45,000 bases of DNA, taken from assembly GCA_003451595.1 (NCBI GenBank), contig DMDA01000085.1:58003-103002 (forward strand), given 5' to 3'. The notes beneath the pieces were generated by a model. It ran no database searches and had not been told where the DNA came from. It worked only from the letters and a program-made list of their open reading frames with translations. Origin of the DNA: Chloroflexota bacterium (GTDB taxonomy: Bacteria > Chloroflexota > Anaerolineae > Caldilineales > Caldilineaceae). This document shows positions 19,878 through 31,729 of the stretch, one piece after another. Numbering within the stretch: the first letter of the stretch is position 1; each line of letters begins with the position of its first letter. Made by a program: the position numbers and the translations under genes.

Positions 19878-21818
19878 TCACGCAGCGAGAAGCTCCTTTG
19901 CCTTGCGCACCGCTGCGCCCGCATCCGGTGCGTAGCCATCGGCGCCGATCTCGTCGGCGAAGTCCTGGCTGACGGCGGCGCCACCGACCAGCACTTTGAC
20001 GCGGTCGCGCACGCCCGCCGCCTGGAACGCATTGACAATCGTGCGCATCATCGGCGCGGTGGTGGTGAGCAGCGCCGACAAGCCGACGAGGCTGGGCTGA
20101 TGCTCGGTGATGGCGGCGATGAACTTGTCCGCGGGCACGTCCGGTCCCAGGTCGATCACCTCGAAGCCCGCGCCCTCCAGCATCATCGCCACCAGGTTCT
20201 TGCCGATGTCGTGTAGGTCGCCCTTGACCGTGCCGATGACCACACGCCCGGCCGGCGCCGCATGTGAAGCCGCCAACCGCGGGCGCAGCAGTTCGAGGAT
20301 GCCACGCGCCGCCAGCGCCGCCGCCATCATCTCCGGCAGGAAGAACTCCGCTGTCTCGAACTTTTCGCCAACAATGGTCATCGCCGGCACGATGCCGTCG
20401 CTGATGACGCTCTGCGGCGAGTAGCCTTCGTTGAGCGCCTGCTGCGCAAACGCCACCGCATCGGCTTTCTGCCCGTCAATGATGGCGTCCTGCATGTCCA
20501 GGAAGAGGTCGGGGTAGAAGTCTCCCTCCTCTGCCTGGGCCGTGGCGGCTTCAGGCGTGGGCATCTGCGCAGGCAGCGCATCGGGGCTGGCGCTGACCTT
20601 GATCGGCCTGTCGTGGCGCGGCGCAGGGACGTAATCCGCCGGGCGCTGACCGACGCCGCCTGGCCCGTATTTGCCGAACTCCTGCAGCGTCTCCCACATC
20701 GCCATGATGTTTTCGGGCGGCACGTTAGCCTGGATGTTGTGCACTGTCGCCGCCACAAAACCACCGCCCGGACCCAGATCGTCGATGCGCCGGCGCACTT
20801 CGTCGCGCACCTCGGCGGGCGTGCCCGTTGTGAAGACGCCCTGTGTATCGACCAAGCCGCCCCAGAAGGTGATGTCCTTGCCAAAGTCCCGCTTGAGCGC
20901 CGCCGACTCCATGCCTACGGCGCTGACCTGCACCGGGTTGATGATGTCGATGCCGATCTCGATCATGTCGGGGATGATGTCGCGAATCGAGCCGCACGAA
21001 TGGAAGAAGATTTTGGCGTTGGTGCGCGCCTTGATGAAGTCCATGATCTTCTTGTGGCGCGGCTTGATGATCTTGCGATAGGTCTCCGGGTTGATCAGCA
21101 GCCCGAACTGACCGGCAAGATCGTCGGCTTCCTGCACCACGTCGGCATATTCGCCCACCAGCGGCAGCGCCACTTCCCAGTACGCCAGCTTGAGGTCGAT
21201 GATCGTGTCCATCAGGTAGGTCATCCACTCCAGGTTGGTGACCAGGTCGGGGTAGAAGCGGGCGAAACCGCGCGTCCACGCTGCCAGCTCGACGAAGCCA
21301 GCCGCCAGCCCGCCCAAGATCACCGGCTCGCCGAGGTCTTCGGCGACGTGGCGGGCGCTTTCTTTGAGGTTGACGAAGCGGGCGGGATCGACCGGGTCAG
21401 GCCAGGGGAAGTTCTTGATATCGTCGATGCTGGTGGAGTTGGCGAAGGGATGGTGGAACATGTCGTAGTAGAAGCCGCCATCCTTGGGCATGCGCCAGCC
21501 GATGCCCCACTCGTCGTAGAAGAAACGATAGCCGGGCATCGAATCCTCATCAACCACGATCTTGAAGGTGGCGGAAGAGCGCGGGGCGACGTTGCGGCAG
21601 TCGCAGCCGAGCTTCTGGCGCACATCCTCATCGACGACCGCGATCTGCTGAAAGACATCCATCACCTCGACTTCCTTGTCCGGCAAACCGAGATAACGAC
21701 GCAGGTTGCGGTAGGCGTTAACGTGGATGCTGGTCAGCACCGTGCCGCCCAGGTCAAAGGGAATGCGATCCGGCTCCTGATGGTTGAGCGTCATGTTGAC
21801 GCGTTGGCGAGAGTTCAT
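19878..21818 (-). CDS. URO-D methyltransferase fused to a corrinoid-binding domain (CmuA-like architecture)
   Basis: The product has 646 residues. Residues about 1-385 form a uroporphyrinogen-decarboxylase-fold methyltransferase of the MtaA/MtbA/CmuA superfamily. A zinc-type His273-x-Cys275 (FFHSCGS) is present; the distal ligand is not a Cys but possibly His360 (VHNIQANVPPEN). After a Pro/Ala linker (about 395-432), residues 435-515 form the helical cap, and about 523-646 the B12-binding domain with DLHDIGK (Asp534, His536, Gly539) for base-off cobalamin. One chain thus carries both a methyltransferase and its corrinoid carrier, as in chloromethane CmuA. No halomethane genes are nearby. The substrate, such as a methylated amine, ether or sulfide, is unknown. 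The start overlaps the end of the regulator gene by 4 bp. Confidence 0.9.
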   Translation of the reverse strand: MNSRQRVNMTLNHQEPDRIPFDLGGTVLTSIHVNAYRNLRRYLGLPDKEVEVMDVFQQIAVVDEDVRQKLGCDCRNVAPRSSATFKIVVDEDSMPGYRFFYDEWGIGWRMPKDGGFYYDMFHHPFANSTSIDDIKNFPWPDPVDPARFVNLKESARHVAEDLGEPVILGGLAAGFVELAAWTRGFARFYPDLVTNLEWMTYLMDTIIDLKLAYWEVALPLVGEYADVVQEADDLAGQFGLLINPETYRKIIKPRHKKIMDFIKARTNAKIFFHSCGSIRDIIPDMIEIGIDIINPVQVSAVGMESAALKRDFGKDITFWGGLVDTQGVFTTGTPAEVRDEVRRRIDDLGPGGGFVAATVHNIQANVPPENIMAMWETLQEFGKYGPGGVGQRPADYVPAPRHDRPIKVSASPDALPAQMPTPEAATAQAEEGDFYPDLFLDMQDAIIDGQKADAVAFAQQALNEGYSPQSVISDGIVPAMTIVGEKFETAEFFLPEMMAAALAARGILELLRPRLAASHAAPAGRVVIGTVKGDLHDIGKNLVAMMLEGAGFEVIDLGPDVPADKFIAAITEHQPSLVGLSALLTTTAPMMRTIVNAFQAAGVRDRVKVLVGGAAVSQDFADEIGADGYAPDAGAAVRKAKELLAA

Positions 21819-22480
21819 AGTGCTTCTTTGCGTTCCTTTCCAAACAGATGCCAGATCAGCATAACGTGCTCCTGGATCAGCCGCGTCACGTTGGCGGCAT
21901 CGTGGTTGCGCAGCGCCGCCACAATCGGGACGTGCGTGTCGGCGATGTCGGTGAGGCTGGCGAAGTAATCTTTATGCGTGCGCACGACAAAGCGCTGCGT
22001 TTGACCGTACAGCGGATCCCACGAGCGCTGCAAGGTGCCGCTGCCCGACCATTGGCAGATCAGCCGGTGAAACTGAAGGTCATGCCCGGTCAACGTCAAC
22101 ATGTCGTCGTTGCGACCGGCGGTGCGCATGAGCTCGATCAGCTGGTCGAGCTGGTCACACTGTTCAGGTGTGATGCGTTCGACCGTGCGGCGAATCGCAA
22201 AACCCTCGATCACGCTGCGGATCGAGAAAAGTTCATACATTTCGTCGATGGAGACGTTGGTCACAAAGGTGGCGCTGTGTGAATGCTTTTCGACCAGCCC
22301 TTCGCGCTCCAATCGTTGTAGCGCCTCGCGCACCGGCCCCTGACTGGTGCCCATTGCGCTGGCAACCTCCAACTCCACCACGCGCGCGCCAGGCGTCAGG
22401 CGTCCGCTGACGATCTCGGTGCGCAGATACTCGTAGACCTGGTCCGCCAGCGAGCGTGTAGTTCGCTGTAGACGAAGCAA
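21815..22480 (-). CDS. GntR-family regulator, FadR/FCD subfamily
   Basis: The 221-residue protein has an N-terminal GntR winged helix (about 8-72; the recognition part is MGTSQGPVREALQRLEREG) and an all-helical FCD effector domain (about 85-215). The FCD domain has metal-site-type residues Asp and His (GHDLQFHRLI, and ADTHVPIVAAL further on). The only start that keeps the DNA-binding domain is a TTG at 22480, because a TGA in the same frame lies six codons upstream; no strong ribosome site is seen. It overlaps the methyltransferase-corrinoid gene and is divergent from the sugar-acid-like operon, so it could control either or both. FCD regulators often sense organic or sugar acids. Confidence 0.9.
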   Translation of the reverse strand: MLRLQRTTRSLADQVYEYLRTEIVSGRLTPGARVVELEVASAMGTSQGPVREALQRLEREGLVEKHSHSATFVTNVSIDEMYELFSIRSVIEGFAIRRTVERITPEQCDQLDQLIELMRTAGRNDDMLTLTGHDLQFHRLICQWSGSGTLQRSWDPLYGQTQRFVVRTHKDYFASLTDIADTHVPIVAALRNHDAANVTRLIQEHVMLIWHLFGKERKEAL

Positions 22481-22721
22481 CGTGTTTTCCGTAAGTCACC
22501 CCTTTTGTGTGAAGGAAGACCGCTTACATCAACTATGCTAGATTCTGTTCGATATCTTCCTGCCAGATCTCGGCGTCCTGGTTACGAACAGCAGGTTTAT
22601 GTCGAGATAGATAGCGCCGCTGAGCAGCTCAGTACGCGCGCAGGATTCCGATTCACGCATGTGAGCCATTTGGTGCGTTCGCGTCACATATCTCAGGAAA
22701 TTTTTTATTGATTATTGATTA
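22481..22721. other. Divergent control region, upstream half
   Basis: The 487-bp spacer between the GntR-type gene and the dehydrogenase gene (22481-22967) holds no credible gene. The first half has only an A/T-rich stretch ending in tandem ATTATTG-like heptamers (about 22706-22730). The second half contains the promoter, palindromes and repeat pair listed separately. Confidence 0.5.
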
Positions 22722-22749
22722 TTGATAATTTGGAATTCTTGTGTAGAAT
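22722..22749 (+). promoter_or_regulatory. Promoter of the sugar-acid-type operon
   Basis: TTGATA (22722-22727), a 16-bp spacer and TAGAAT (22744-22749) make a good sigma-70-type promoter reading toward 22968. The -10 lies in a 13-mer, TGTAGAATAGCGT, that is repeated exactly in front of the tctC operon at 42114-42126. The leader would be about 210 nt. Confidence 0.6.
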
Positions 22750-22752
22750 AGC

Positions 22753-22776
22753 GTGTATCACGTACACTTGTCAAGT
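22753..22776. promoter_or_regulatory. Overlapping operator-like palindromes
   Basis: GTGTA-N5-TACAC (22753-22767) is joined to ACTTG-T-CAAGT (22766-22776), right at the predicted transcription start. The size and position suit a GntR/FCD repressor, most simply the divergently encoded one. This is a positional inference only. Confidence 0.45.
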
Positions 22777-22818
22777 AGCAACAGAACCAGGGTGTATTTC
22801 AAGTTTGGGGAGCGTGTC

Positions 22819-22875
22819 GTAGGTCATCGCCTCCGGCGTGACGGACGCCATGTCACGCCGGAGGCGATGACCTAC
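22819..22875. repeat. Dispersed repeat family A, perfect inverted pair
   Basis: A 24-bp forward copy (22819-22842) and an identical reverse copy (22852-22875) surround a 9-nt loop. If transcribed they form a perfect 24-bp hairpin in the 5' leader of the dehydrogenase operon. The spacer sequence around it is otherwise unremarkable. Confidence 0.85.
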
Positions 22876-22967
22876 AAAACAAACTCTGCCCCCCATTGTG
22901 AAATAGACCCCAGAACCAAATCAGCCTGCCTCATGCAAGGAGAACACAATTTAGGGGGATAACAGCG

Positions 22968-23753
<786 letters not shown>

Positions 23754-23849
23754 ATTTTCCAGGATGCACGAGTCGGCGGACAGCAGTACAATACGGGACA
23801 TCTCTCATCCAACGCAGACGCCAATTCCGTTCACAAAGGAGGTCACCGT

Positions 23850-24278
23850 ATGGCAACCGTCAGACAGATTCTGGAAAAGAAGGGCACTCAAGTTTGGACT
23901 ATCACCGCCGAACACACCGTCTACGATGCGCTCAGATTGATGGGTGAGAAGGAGATCGGCGCCCTGGCTGTCGTCGCAGAGGGACAGGTGGTGGGCATGA
24001 TTTCAGAGCGCGATTATGCGCGCAAGGTCGTGCTCAAGGGCAAGACCTCGCGTGAGACGCAGGTGCGGGAGATCATGACGACGCCGGTTCTTTTTGTCAG
24101 CCCGGAGCAGAGCGTGGCGGAGTGCATGACGATCATGACCGAGAAGCGCGTGCGGCATCTGCCGGTGATAGAAAAAGGCGCCCTGGTCGGCATGATCTCG
24201 CAGGGCGATCTGGTCAAATCGATCATCGACGAACAACAATTCATTATCGGGCAATTGGAGAGCTACATCGCTCAATGA
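23850..24278 (+). CDS. CBS-domain pair protein
   Basis: This 142-residue stand-alone protein consists of two CBS motifs (about 8-60 and 72-130), including GALAVVAEGQVVGMISERDYARKV in parts and HLPVIEKGALVGMIS. Such modules bind AMP, ATP, SAM or NAD-type ligands and report energy state. A perfect AAGGAGG precedes the ATG at 23850. It lies 96 bp after the dehydrogenase and 12 bp before the hydrolase gene, so it is probably co-transcribed. Its role in this operon is unclear: either metabolic sensing or an unrelated passenger. No effector domain is attached. Confidence 0.92.
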   Translation: MATVRQILEKKGTQVWTITAEHTVYDALRLMGEKEIGALAVVAEGQVVGMISERDYARKVVLKGKTSRETQVREIMTTPVLFVSPEQSVAECMTIMTEKRVRHLPVIEKGALVGMISQGDLVKSIIDEQQFIIGQLESYIAQ

Positions 24279-24290
24279 CAAGGATAGGCT

Positions 24291-25253
24291 ATGGAGATTG
24301 CACCAGGCATTCACCGCATCAAATGCGCATTCGGCGCTAACCGCATGGTCTATGTTCACCTGTTGGTAGGGGAGCAAGCCGCCATGCTTGTCGACACCGG
24401 CTGCGCGCACAATCCAGCGCAGGAGATTCTGCCCTACATGGACAGCATCGGCTTCGATCCGGCGCGCCTCACCTACATCGTGATTTCGCATTCAGACATC
24501 GACCATCAGGGCGGCAATGCGCCGATGAGAGCCGCCGCGCCGCAAGCGTTGCTGGCGTGCCACAACCTCGACCGCCCCTGGGTGGAAGACACCGAGGCGT
24601 TGATCCGCGGGCGCTACTCGCAGTTCGAGCGCGATCACGGCATTGGCTACGGCGAGGAGGGCAAAGCCGGCATCCGCGCCGGCTGCCTCAGCCACCCGCT
24701 TGACCTGACGCTGGTCGGCGGCGAGCGCTTCCGCCTCAGCCGCGACTGGGTGGTCGAAGCGGTGCATACGCCCGGTCACACCTGGGGCCACCTGACCATC
24801 TTCGACCCGCGCAGCCACACACTCATCTCCGGAGAGGCGACGATGTGGAACGCCATCCTCGACGACGACTGGCAACCGGCGATGCCGCCCACCTACTGCT
24901 ACGTCGACACTTATCTCGCCACCCAGAATCGCCTGTTGGCGATGGAGATCGACCAGCTTGCACCGGCGCACTGGCCCCTGCAGCAAGGCGCGGCAGTGGC
25001 GGAGTTCATTAGCGAAAGCAGCGCCTTCTGTCTGCTGGTTGAACGCAAACTACTTGACTATGCACAGCAGAGCGGCGGCTTCACCCTGCGTCAAGCCATC
25101 GAAACGTTGGGACCTACGTTGGGACGTTGGCCCGCCGCCGCCAACCAGGATTTCAGCTACGGCATGGCCGGCAATCTGGAAAGCCTGACTAAGCGCGGTC
25201 GCCTGCGCGTGGAACGCAACGCCGACGGATTGATCCTGTGGAGGCCGGTATGA
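24291..25253 (+). CDS. Metallo-beta-lactamase-fold hydrolase
   Basis: The 320-residue protein has the MBL core in its first 230 residues. The metal motif reads HSDIDH (His67, Asp69, Asp71, His72), with Asp in place of the usual second His. It also has His163 in PGHTWGH, Glu182 in SGEATMW where Asp is usual, and His227. The C-terminal 90 residues look like a winged-helix appendage found in the glyoxalase-II/LACTB2-like branch. Hydrolysis of a thioester or lactone would fit a sugar-acid operon, but no substrate can be assigned. The gene overlaps the following gene by 4 bp. Confidence 0.88.
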   Translation: MEIAPGIHRIKCAFGANRMVYVHLLVGEQAAMLVDTGCAHNPAQEILPYMDSIGFDPARLTYIVISHSDIDHQGGNAPMRAAAPQALLACHNLDRPWVEDTEALIRGRYSQFERDHGIGYGEEGKAGIRAGCLSHPLDLTLVGGERFRLSRDWVVEAVHTPGHTWGHLTIFDPRSHTLISGEATMWNAILDDDWQPAMPPTYCYVDTYLATQNRLLAMEIDQLAPAHWPLQQGAAVAEFISESSAFCLLVERKLLDYAQQSGGFTLRQAIETLGPTLGRWPAAANQDFSYGMAGNLESLTKRGRLRVERNADGLILWRPV

Positions 25254-26152
25254 CGCAACACTTGTTGGTGCGCTTCTTCGATCCGCGCGCGGGCGTGCGC
25301 ATCGGCGTCCAGACCGGCGTCACCGTGCACGATGTCACCGAAACGGTTGGCTCCGTGGCGGCATGGCTGCGCGGCAGTGTTGGGCGCGTCGATGCCGCCA
25401 TCGCCGACTTGTTGACCGCCGTCCACGCTTCACGGCAGGCGCACCTGGTGGATGCGCTCAACCACGCGCCGGCGCCGGATTGCCTGCACTGGCTGCCGCC
25501 CATCGATGTGCAGGATGTGTGGGCTGCTGGCGTCACCTATGAACGCAGCCGCATTGCACGCCAGGAAGAGGCGCGCGACGGCGGCGATGTGTATGCGCGC
25601 GTCTACACGGCCGAACGCCCAGAACTCTTCTTCAAGGCGCATGGGGCATGGGTGGTCGGGCCGCATGATCGGGTTGGCATTCGTCGCGACGCTGCCTGGA
25701 ATGTACCGGAGCCAGAGCTGGCGCTGGTCATCAACCCGGCGTTGGAGATCGTCGGCGTCACGATCGGCAACGACATGAGCAGCCGCGACATCGAAGGGGA
25801 GAATCCGCTCTATCTGCCGCAAGCCAAAATCTACACGCGTTCCTGCGCCCTGGGGCCAGGGATTGCACTGGGACGTATCGGCGCTGCATGGCCGCAGACG
25901 CGCATCGCCCTGCAGATCACCCGCGAGGGGGATGTTGCCTTTGCCGGCGAGACGCACACCGACCAGATTCGTCGCAGCCCCGATGAACTTGTCGCCTATC
26001 TTGGTCGCGCGCTTGCCTTCCCTGACGGCGTCGTGTTGCTCACCGGCGCCGGCGTCGTCCCACCCGAGACGTTCACATTAGCGGCTGGCGATGAAGTGCG
26101 GATCACCATCGACGCAGTGGGTGCACTGCAGAACAGCGTGACGGTAGTGTAA
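25250..26152 (+). CDS. Fumarylacetoacetate hydrolase (FAH) family protein
   Basis: The ATG at 25250 overlaps the previous stop (ATGA); a GTG at 25238 is a weaker alternative. The 300-residue product has the FAH C-terminal catalytic fold, with metal ligands Glu154 and Glu156 (PEPELAL), Asp175 (GNDMSSRD) and Lys193 (QAKIYTRS). FAH enzymes cleave C-C bonds of 2,4-diketo acids or dehydrate 2-keto-3-deoxy acids (KdaD/AraD1-type). Next to an SDR and an enolase-superfamily dehydratase, a 2,4-diketo-3-deoxy sugar-acid hydrolase or a 2-keto-3-deoxy-acid dehydratase is the best guess. The family is certain; the substrate is inferred from the neighbours. Confidence 0.9.
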   Translation: MTQHLLVRFFDPRAGVRIGVQTGVTVHDVTETVGSVAAWLRGSVGRVDAAIADLLTAVHASRQAHLVDALNHAPAPDCLHWLPPIDVQDVWAAGVTYERSRIARQEEARDGGDVYARVYTAERPELFFKAHGAWVVGPHDRVGIRRDAAWNVPEPELALVINPALEIVGVTIGNDMSSRDIEGENPLYLPQAKIYTRSCALGPGIALGRIGAAWPQTRIALQITREGDVAFAGETHTDQIRRSPDELVAYLGRALAFPDGVVLLTGAGVVPPETFTLAAGDEVRITIDAVGALQNSVTVV

Positions 26153-26195
26153 AGATAACCCGAAAGATTCCCTGGCTTGAGAAGGCGGCGAGTGT

Positions 26196-27395
<1,200 letters not shown>

Positions 27396-27464
27396 AAGGA
27401 ATTTCCAAACGGCCATAGCCGATGAGTTGGGAACACGCAGCTGGTATCGTGCAAGGCAGTCATC

Positions 27465-27488
27465 GCAGGTCATCGCCTCTGGCGTGAC
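27465..27488 (+). repeat. Dispersed repeat family A, single copy
   Basis: A forward 24-bp copy differing from the consensus by two C/T changes lies between the convergent dehydratase and response-regulator genes. The remaining sequence of this 155-bp spacer shows no other recognisable element. Confidence 0.75.
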
Positions 27489-27550
27489 ATAACCGGAGGC
27501 CAGAAAGCTGTGGTTGCGAACCGCACCAACCAGACACGCAGCCGCAACGG

Positions 27551-28228
27551 TCAGCGTCTTTCTGTATCGGATGTGTATTCGGAGAGCAGTCCGCGTTTCA
27601 GGGCGTATTGCACCAGATCGGGGCGGCTGCTGAGGTTGAGCTTTTCCATGATGCGCACGCGGTAAGTCTCGACCGTTTTCGGGCTGAGCGCCAATTTGTC
27701 ACCGACTTGTGCAGCGGTGTAGCCCAGGGCAATCAGCTTGAGCACTTCACGTTCGCGCTCACTCAGGCTCTCATACTCATCAGGTCTCGTTCCGCTGTTC
27801 AATTGGGAGAGATAGTCCTCCAGCAGCAGGCGGGTTGCCGACGGGTAAAGAAAGGCCTCGCCGCGCGCTACTGTGCGGATAGCGTCAAGCAATTCGGTGT
27901 CGACAGTTGACTTGAGCACATAGCCGGCTGCGCCCGCCTTGAGCACAGGGAACAAATACTTCTCTTGAGCGTGGACGGTTAAGATGAGCACGTGAACGTT
28001 GGCGCACTCTTGACGGATGCGCCGCGTCGCCTCCAGCCCATCCATCACCGGCATGGAGATGTCCATCACCACGACATCGGGGCGCAAGGTGACGGTGGCC
28101 GCCACACCCTCTGCTCCGTTGCTTGCTTCGCCCACGACTTCCATATCCGGTTCGGCGCCAATCAGCGCTTTCAGGCCAATGCGCACCACCATGTGGTCAT
28201 CCACCAACAGCACGCGAATTTTGGTCAT
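27551..28228 (-). CDS. NarL/FixJ-type response regulator
   Basis: The 225-residue regulator has a receiver domain (1-120) with acidic pocket Asp10-Asp11, phospho-acceptor Asp56 (VVMDISMPVMDG) and Lys106. A LuxR-type helix-turn-helix (about 155-215; SEREREVLKLIALGYT and LSPKTVETYRVRIMEKL) follows. It is encoded 3' of the histidine kinase with a 4-bp overlap (ATGA at 28225-28228), so the two form a cognate pair. The regulated genes are not evident; the mutase gene upstream is on the same strand but separated by a repeat. Confidence 0.94.
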   Translation of the reverse strand: MTKIRVLLVDDHMVVRIGLKALIGAEPDMEVVGEASNGAEGVAATVTLRPDVVVMDISMPVMDGLEATRRIRQECANVHVLILTVHAQEKYLFPVLKAGAAGYVLKSTVDTELLDAIRTVARGEAFLYPSATRLLLEDYLSQLNSGTRPDEYESLSEREREVLKLIALGYTAAQVGDKLALSPKTVETYRVRIMEKLNLSSRPDLVQYALKRGLLSEYTSDTERR

Positions 28229-29271
28229 TGTGGTTGTCCATTTCCGTTCGGCCAGGGGACGCGCGCCGTGATGCGCGCGCCAGCGCCAGGCCGTGACGCT
28301 ACCTCCAGCTCACCGCCGACCATGGCCACGCGCTCGCGCATCCCGACCAGACCCAGCCCATGACCGGTCTGGGGAGTCATTCGTAATGGATCGAAACCTT
28401 TACCGTTGTCGGCGACTTCCAGCACGCAGCGGTGCTCGTCTCGTCGCAGGGTGACCTTGACTTCACTGGCGGCGGCGTGCCGGCTGATGTTCGAGAGCGC
28501 CTCCTGTCCAACACGGTACAGCACCAGCTCGGTTTCGCGAGGGAGGCGGCGATCCAGACCGGTGACCGCGATGGTGGCGTGCACACCCTCCAGTTTGTTA
28601 AACTCATCGACGCGCCACTCCAGCGCCGCTGCCAGCCCCAAATCGTCGAGGATGGTAGGGCGTAAGTCGAGCGCCACGCGGCGCACATCTTCCAGCGCGC
28701 GGGCGGTGAGTTCGCGCAGTTCTTGCACATGGTGTTGCGCTTCTACTGGGTCTTTGGCGCGTTCGAGCAGGCGGATATGCACCAGCAACGAGGTGAGCGA
28801 CTGCGCCGCCTCGTCGTGCAGTTCGCGCGCCAGCCGGTAGCGTTCGTCCTCCTGCGCCTGAAGAATCTGTCGCGAGAGTTGCTGCATCTCGCGCGCGTCC
28901 TGCGCCAGTTGTTCGAGCATCTGGTTGAACGCGTCTGCCAGCCGGTCGAAGCGTTCGTCGCTGTTGTCGCCGAGCGCGACGCGCACATCGCTGCGCCCAC
29001 TGCGGATGGCGTCGACCGCGGCTTGCAGGCGGTCGAGTGGGTCGAGCGCTTTGCGCAGCACCCATTGGTTGACAAAGAAACTGATCACGATGCCGGCGCC
29101 GGCGAAGAGCGCGATCAACTCATAATGCACATCATCGGGAAAGCTGGTAACGTGCCAGATCGTGATCATGGTGCCACCAACCGCACCCAACCCGACGATG
29201 GCAACATTGGCCCACAGAATCTTGTAGAACAGCGGTGTGCGCAGCACACGCCGGCGAATTCGTGCGATCAC
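28225..29271 (-). CDS. NarX/DegS-type sensor histidine kinase
   Basis: Two N-terminal membrane helices (near residues 36-58 and 68-90 of the longest frame) flank a short loop. They are followed by a HAMP linker, a HisKA_3 dimerisation domain with the phospho-accepting His in LARELHDEAAQSL, and an ATPase domain with DNGKGFD and GLGLVGMRERV. It would phosphorylate the overlapping NarL-type regulator. The start is uncertain. The frame is open to a GTG at 29328, but those codons lie inside a dispersed inverted repeat and lack a ribosome site. I therefore prefer GTG at 29271 (TTG at 29280 is similar), which loses no domain. Confidence 0.88.
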   Translation of the reverse strand: MIARIRRRVLRTPLFYKILWANVAIVGLGAVGGTMITIWHVTSFPDDVHYELIALFAGAGIVISFFVNQWVLRKALDPLDRLQAAVDAIRSGRSDVRVALGDNSDERFDRLADAFNQMLEQLAQDAREMQQLSRQILQAQEDERYRLARELHDEAAQSLTSLLVHIRLLERAKDPVEAQHHVQELRELTARALEDVRRVALDLRPTILDDLGLAAALEWRVDEFNKLEGVHATIAVTGLDRRLPRETELVLYRVGQEALSNISRHAAASEVKVTLRRDEHRCVLEVADNGKGFDPLRMTPQTGHGLGLVGMRERVAMVGGELEVASRPGAGARITARVPWPNGNGQPQ

Positions 29272-29315
29272 AGTCAAACCATACCCGCGAATCGGTTCAG
29301 GTTCCAAACAGTGAA

Positions 29316-29390
29316 ACGCGGATGACACAGATTGGGCGGATATGCGCTGATCACATCTGCGAAAATCCGCCCAATCCGCGTCATCCGCGT
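29316..29390. repeat. Inverted repeat family C in front of the kinase gene
   Basis: The arms 29316-29341 and 29365-29390 match in 24 of 26 positions, with motifs GCGGATGAC and GATTGGGCGGAT, around a 23-nt loop. The element fills most of the spacer between the mutase stop and the kinase start. It looks like a mobile or REP-like element; no copies elsewhere in this window were seen. Confidence 0.8.
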
Positions 29391-29416
29391 GCTATTCAGA
29401 GCTTCCCGACAAGACG

Positions 29417-31087
<1,671 letters not shown>

Positions 31088-31120
31088 CAGGTGACTCCAT
31101 CCGTTTTATTTGGGTATGCT

Positions 31121-31726
31121 TTACATTTCGCTGCGGCCGGTCAACGCGCGCCCCAGCGTCACCTCGTCGGCATATTCCAGGTCGCCGCCCATCGGCAGCC
31201 CGCGCGCCAGGCGGGTGACGCGGATGCCAAGCGGCTTGATCAGGCGGGCGATGTACATCGCGGTCGCCTCGCCTTCCAGATTGGGATTGGTCGCCAACAG
31301 CAGCTCACGCACCGGCGTCTCGCTTGTCTGGATGCGGTGCAGCAGCTCGCCGATCTTCAGGTCTTCGGGACCAATGCCCTCGACCGGCGAGATGGCGCCG
31401 TGCAGCACATGATAGACGCCGGTGAACTCGCGCGTGCGCTCGATTGCCTGCACGTCGAGCGGCTCCTCGACCACGCAGACCAGCCCGTGGTCGCGCTGCG
31501 CATTTGCACAGATCGGGCACGGGTCCTGGTCGGCGATGTTGAAACAGACGCTGCAAAAGAGCGTGCGCTGCTTGAGCTCCTCCAGTGCGCGCGCCAGTTT
31601 GAGCGCAATCGCTTCATCGTTGCGCAGCAGATAATACGCCAGCCGCGTCGCCGTCTTGGGACCAATGCCCGGCAACTGGCTAAAGGCATCGATAAGGTTG
31701 GAAACCGGTTCAGCTAATGGTTGCAT
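31121..31726 (-). CDS. recR: Recombination protein RecR
   Basis: The 201-residue RecR acts with RecF/RecO in loading RecA at gaps. It has the N-terminal helix-hairpin-helix (QLPGIGPKTATRLAYYLL), a four-Cys zinc finger (CSVCFNIADQDPCPIC, with Cys near 58, 61, 70 and 73) and a Toprim domain (CVVEEPLDVQAIERT; NLEGEATAMYI). The start is an ATG at 31726, 3 bp after ybaB. Gene order dnaX-ybaB-recR is conserved across many bacteria. Confidence 0.97.
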   Translation of the reverse strand: MQPLAEPVSNLIDAFSQLPGIGPKTATRLAYYLLRNDEAIALKLARALEELKQRTLFCSVCFNIADQDPCPICANAQRDHGLVCVVEEPLDVQAIERTREFTGVYHVLHGAISPVEGIGPEDLKIGELLHRIQTSETPVRELLLATNPNLEGEATAMYIARLIKPLGIRVTRLARGLPMGGDLEYADEVTLGRALTGRSEM

Positions 31727-31729
31727 TGG

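Noticed and set aside
20613..21968. A 451-codon plus-strand frame opposite the methyltransferase-corrinoid gene
   Set aside because: It is antisense to a clear two-domain enzyme and shows no domain of its own.
22501..22711. Short open frame in the regulator-dehydrogenase spacer
   Set aside because: There is no ribosome site, no motif and no plausible composition; it overlaps A/T-rich control sequence.
22481..22967. Possible cobalamin riboswitch near the B12-dependent methyltransferase operon
   Set aside because: No B12-box-like or multi-stem leader pattern was recognisable on the relevant strand; only repeats and palindromes are seen.
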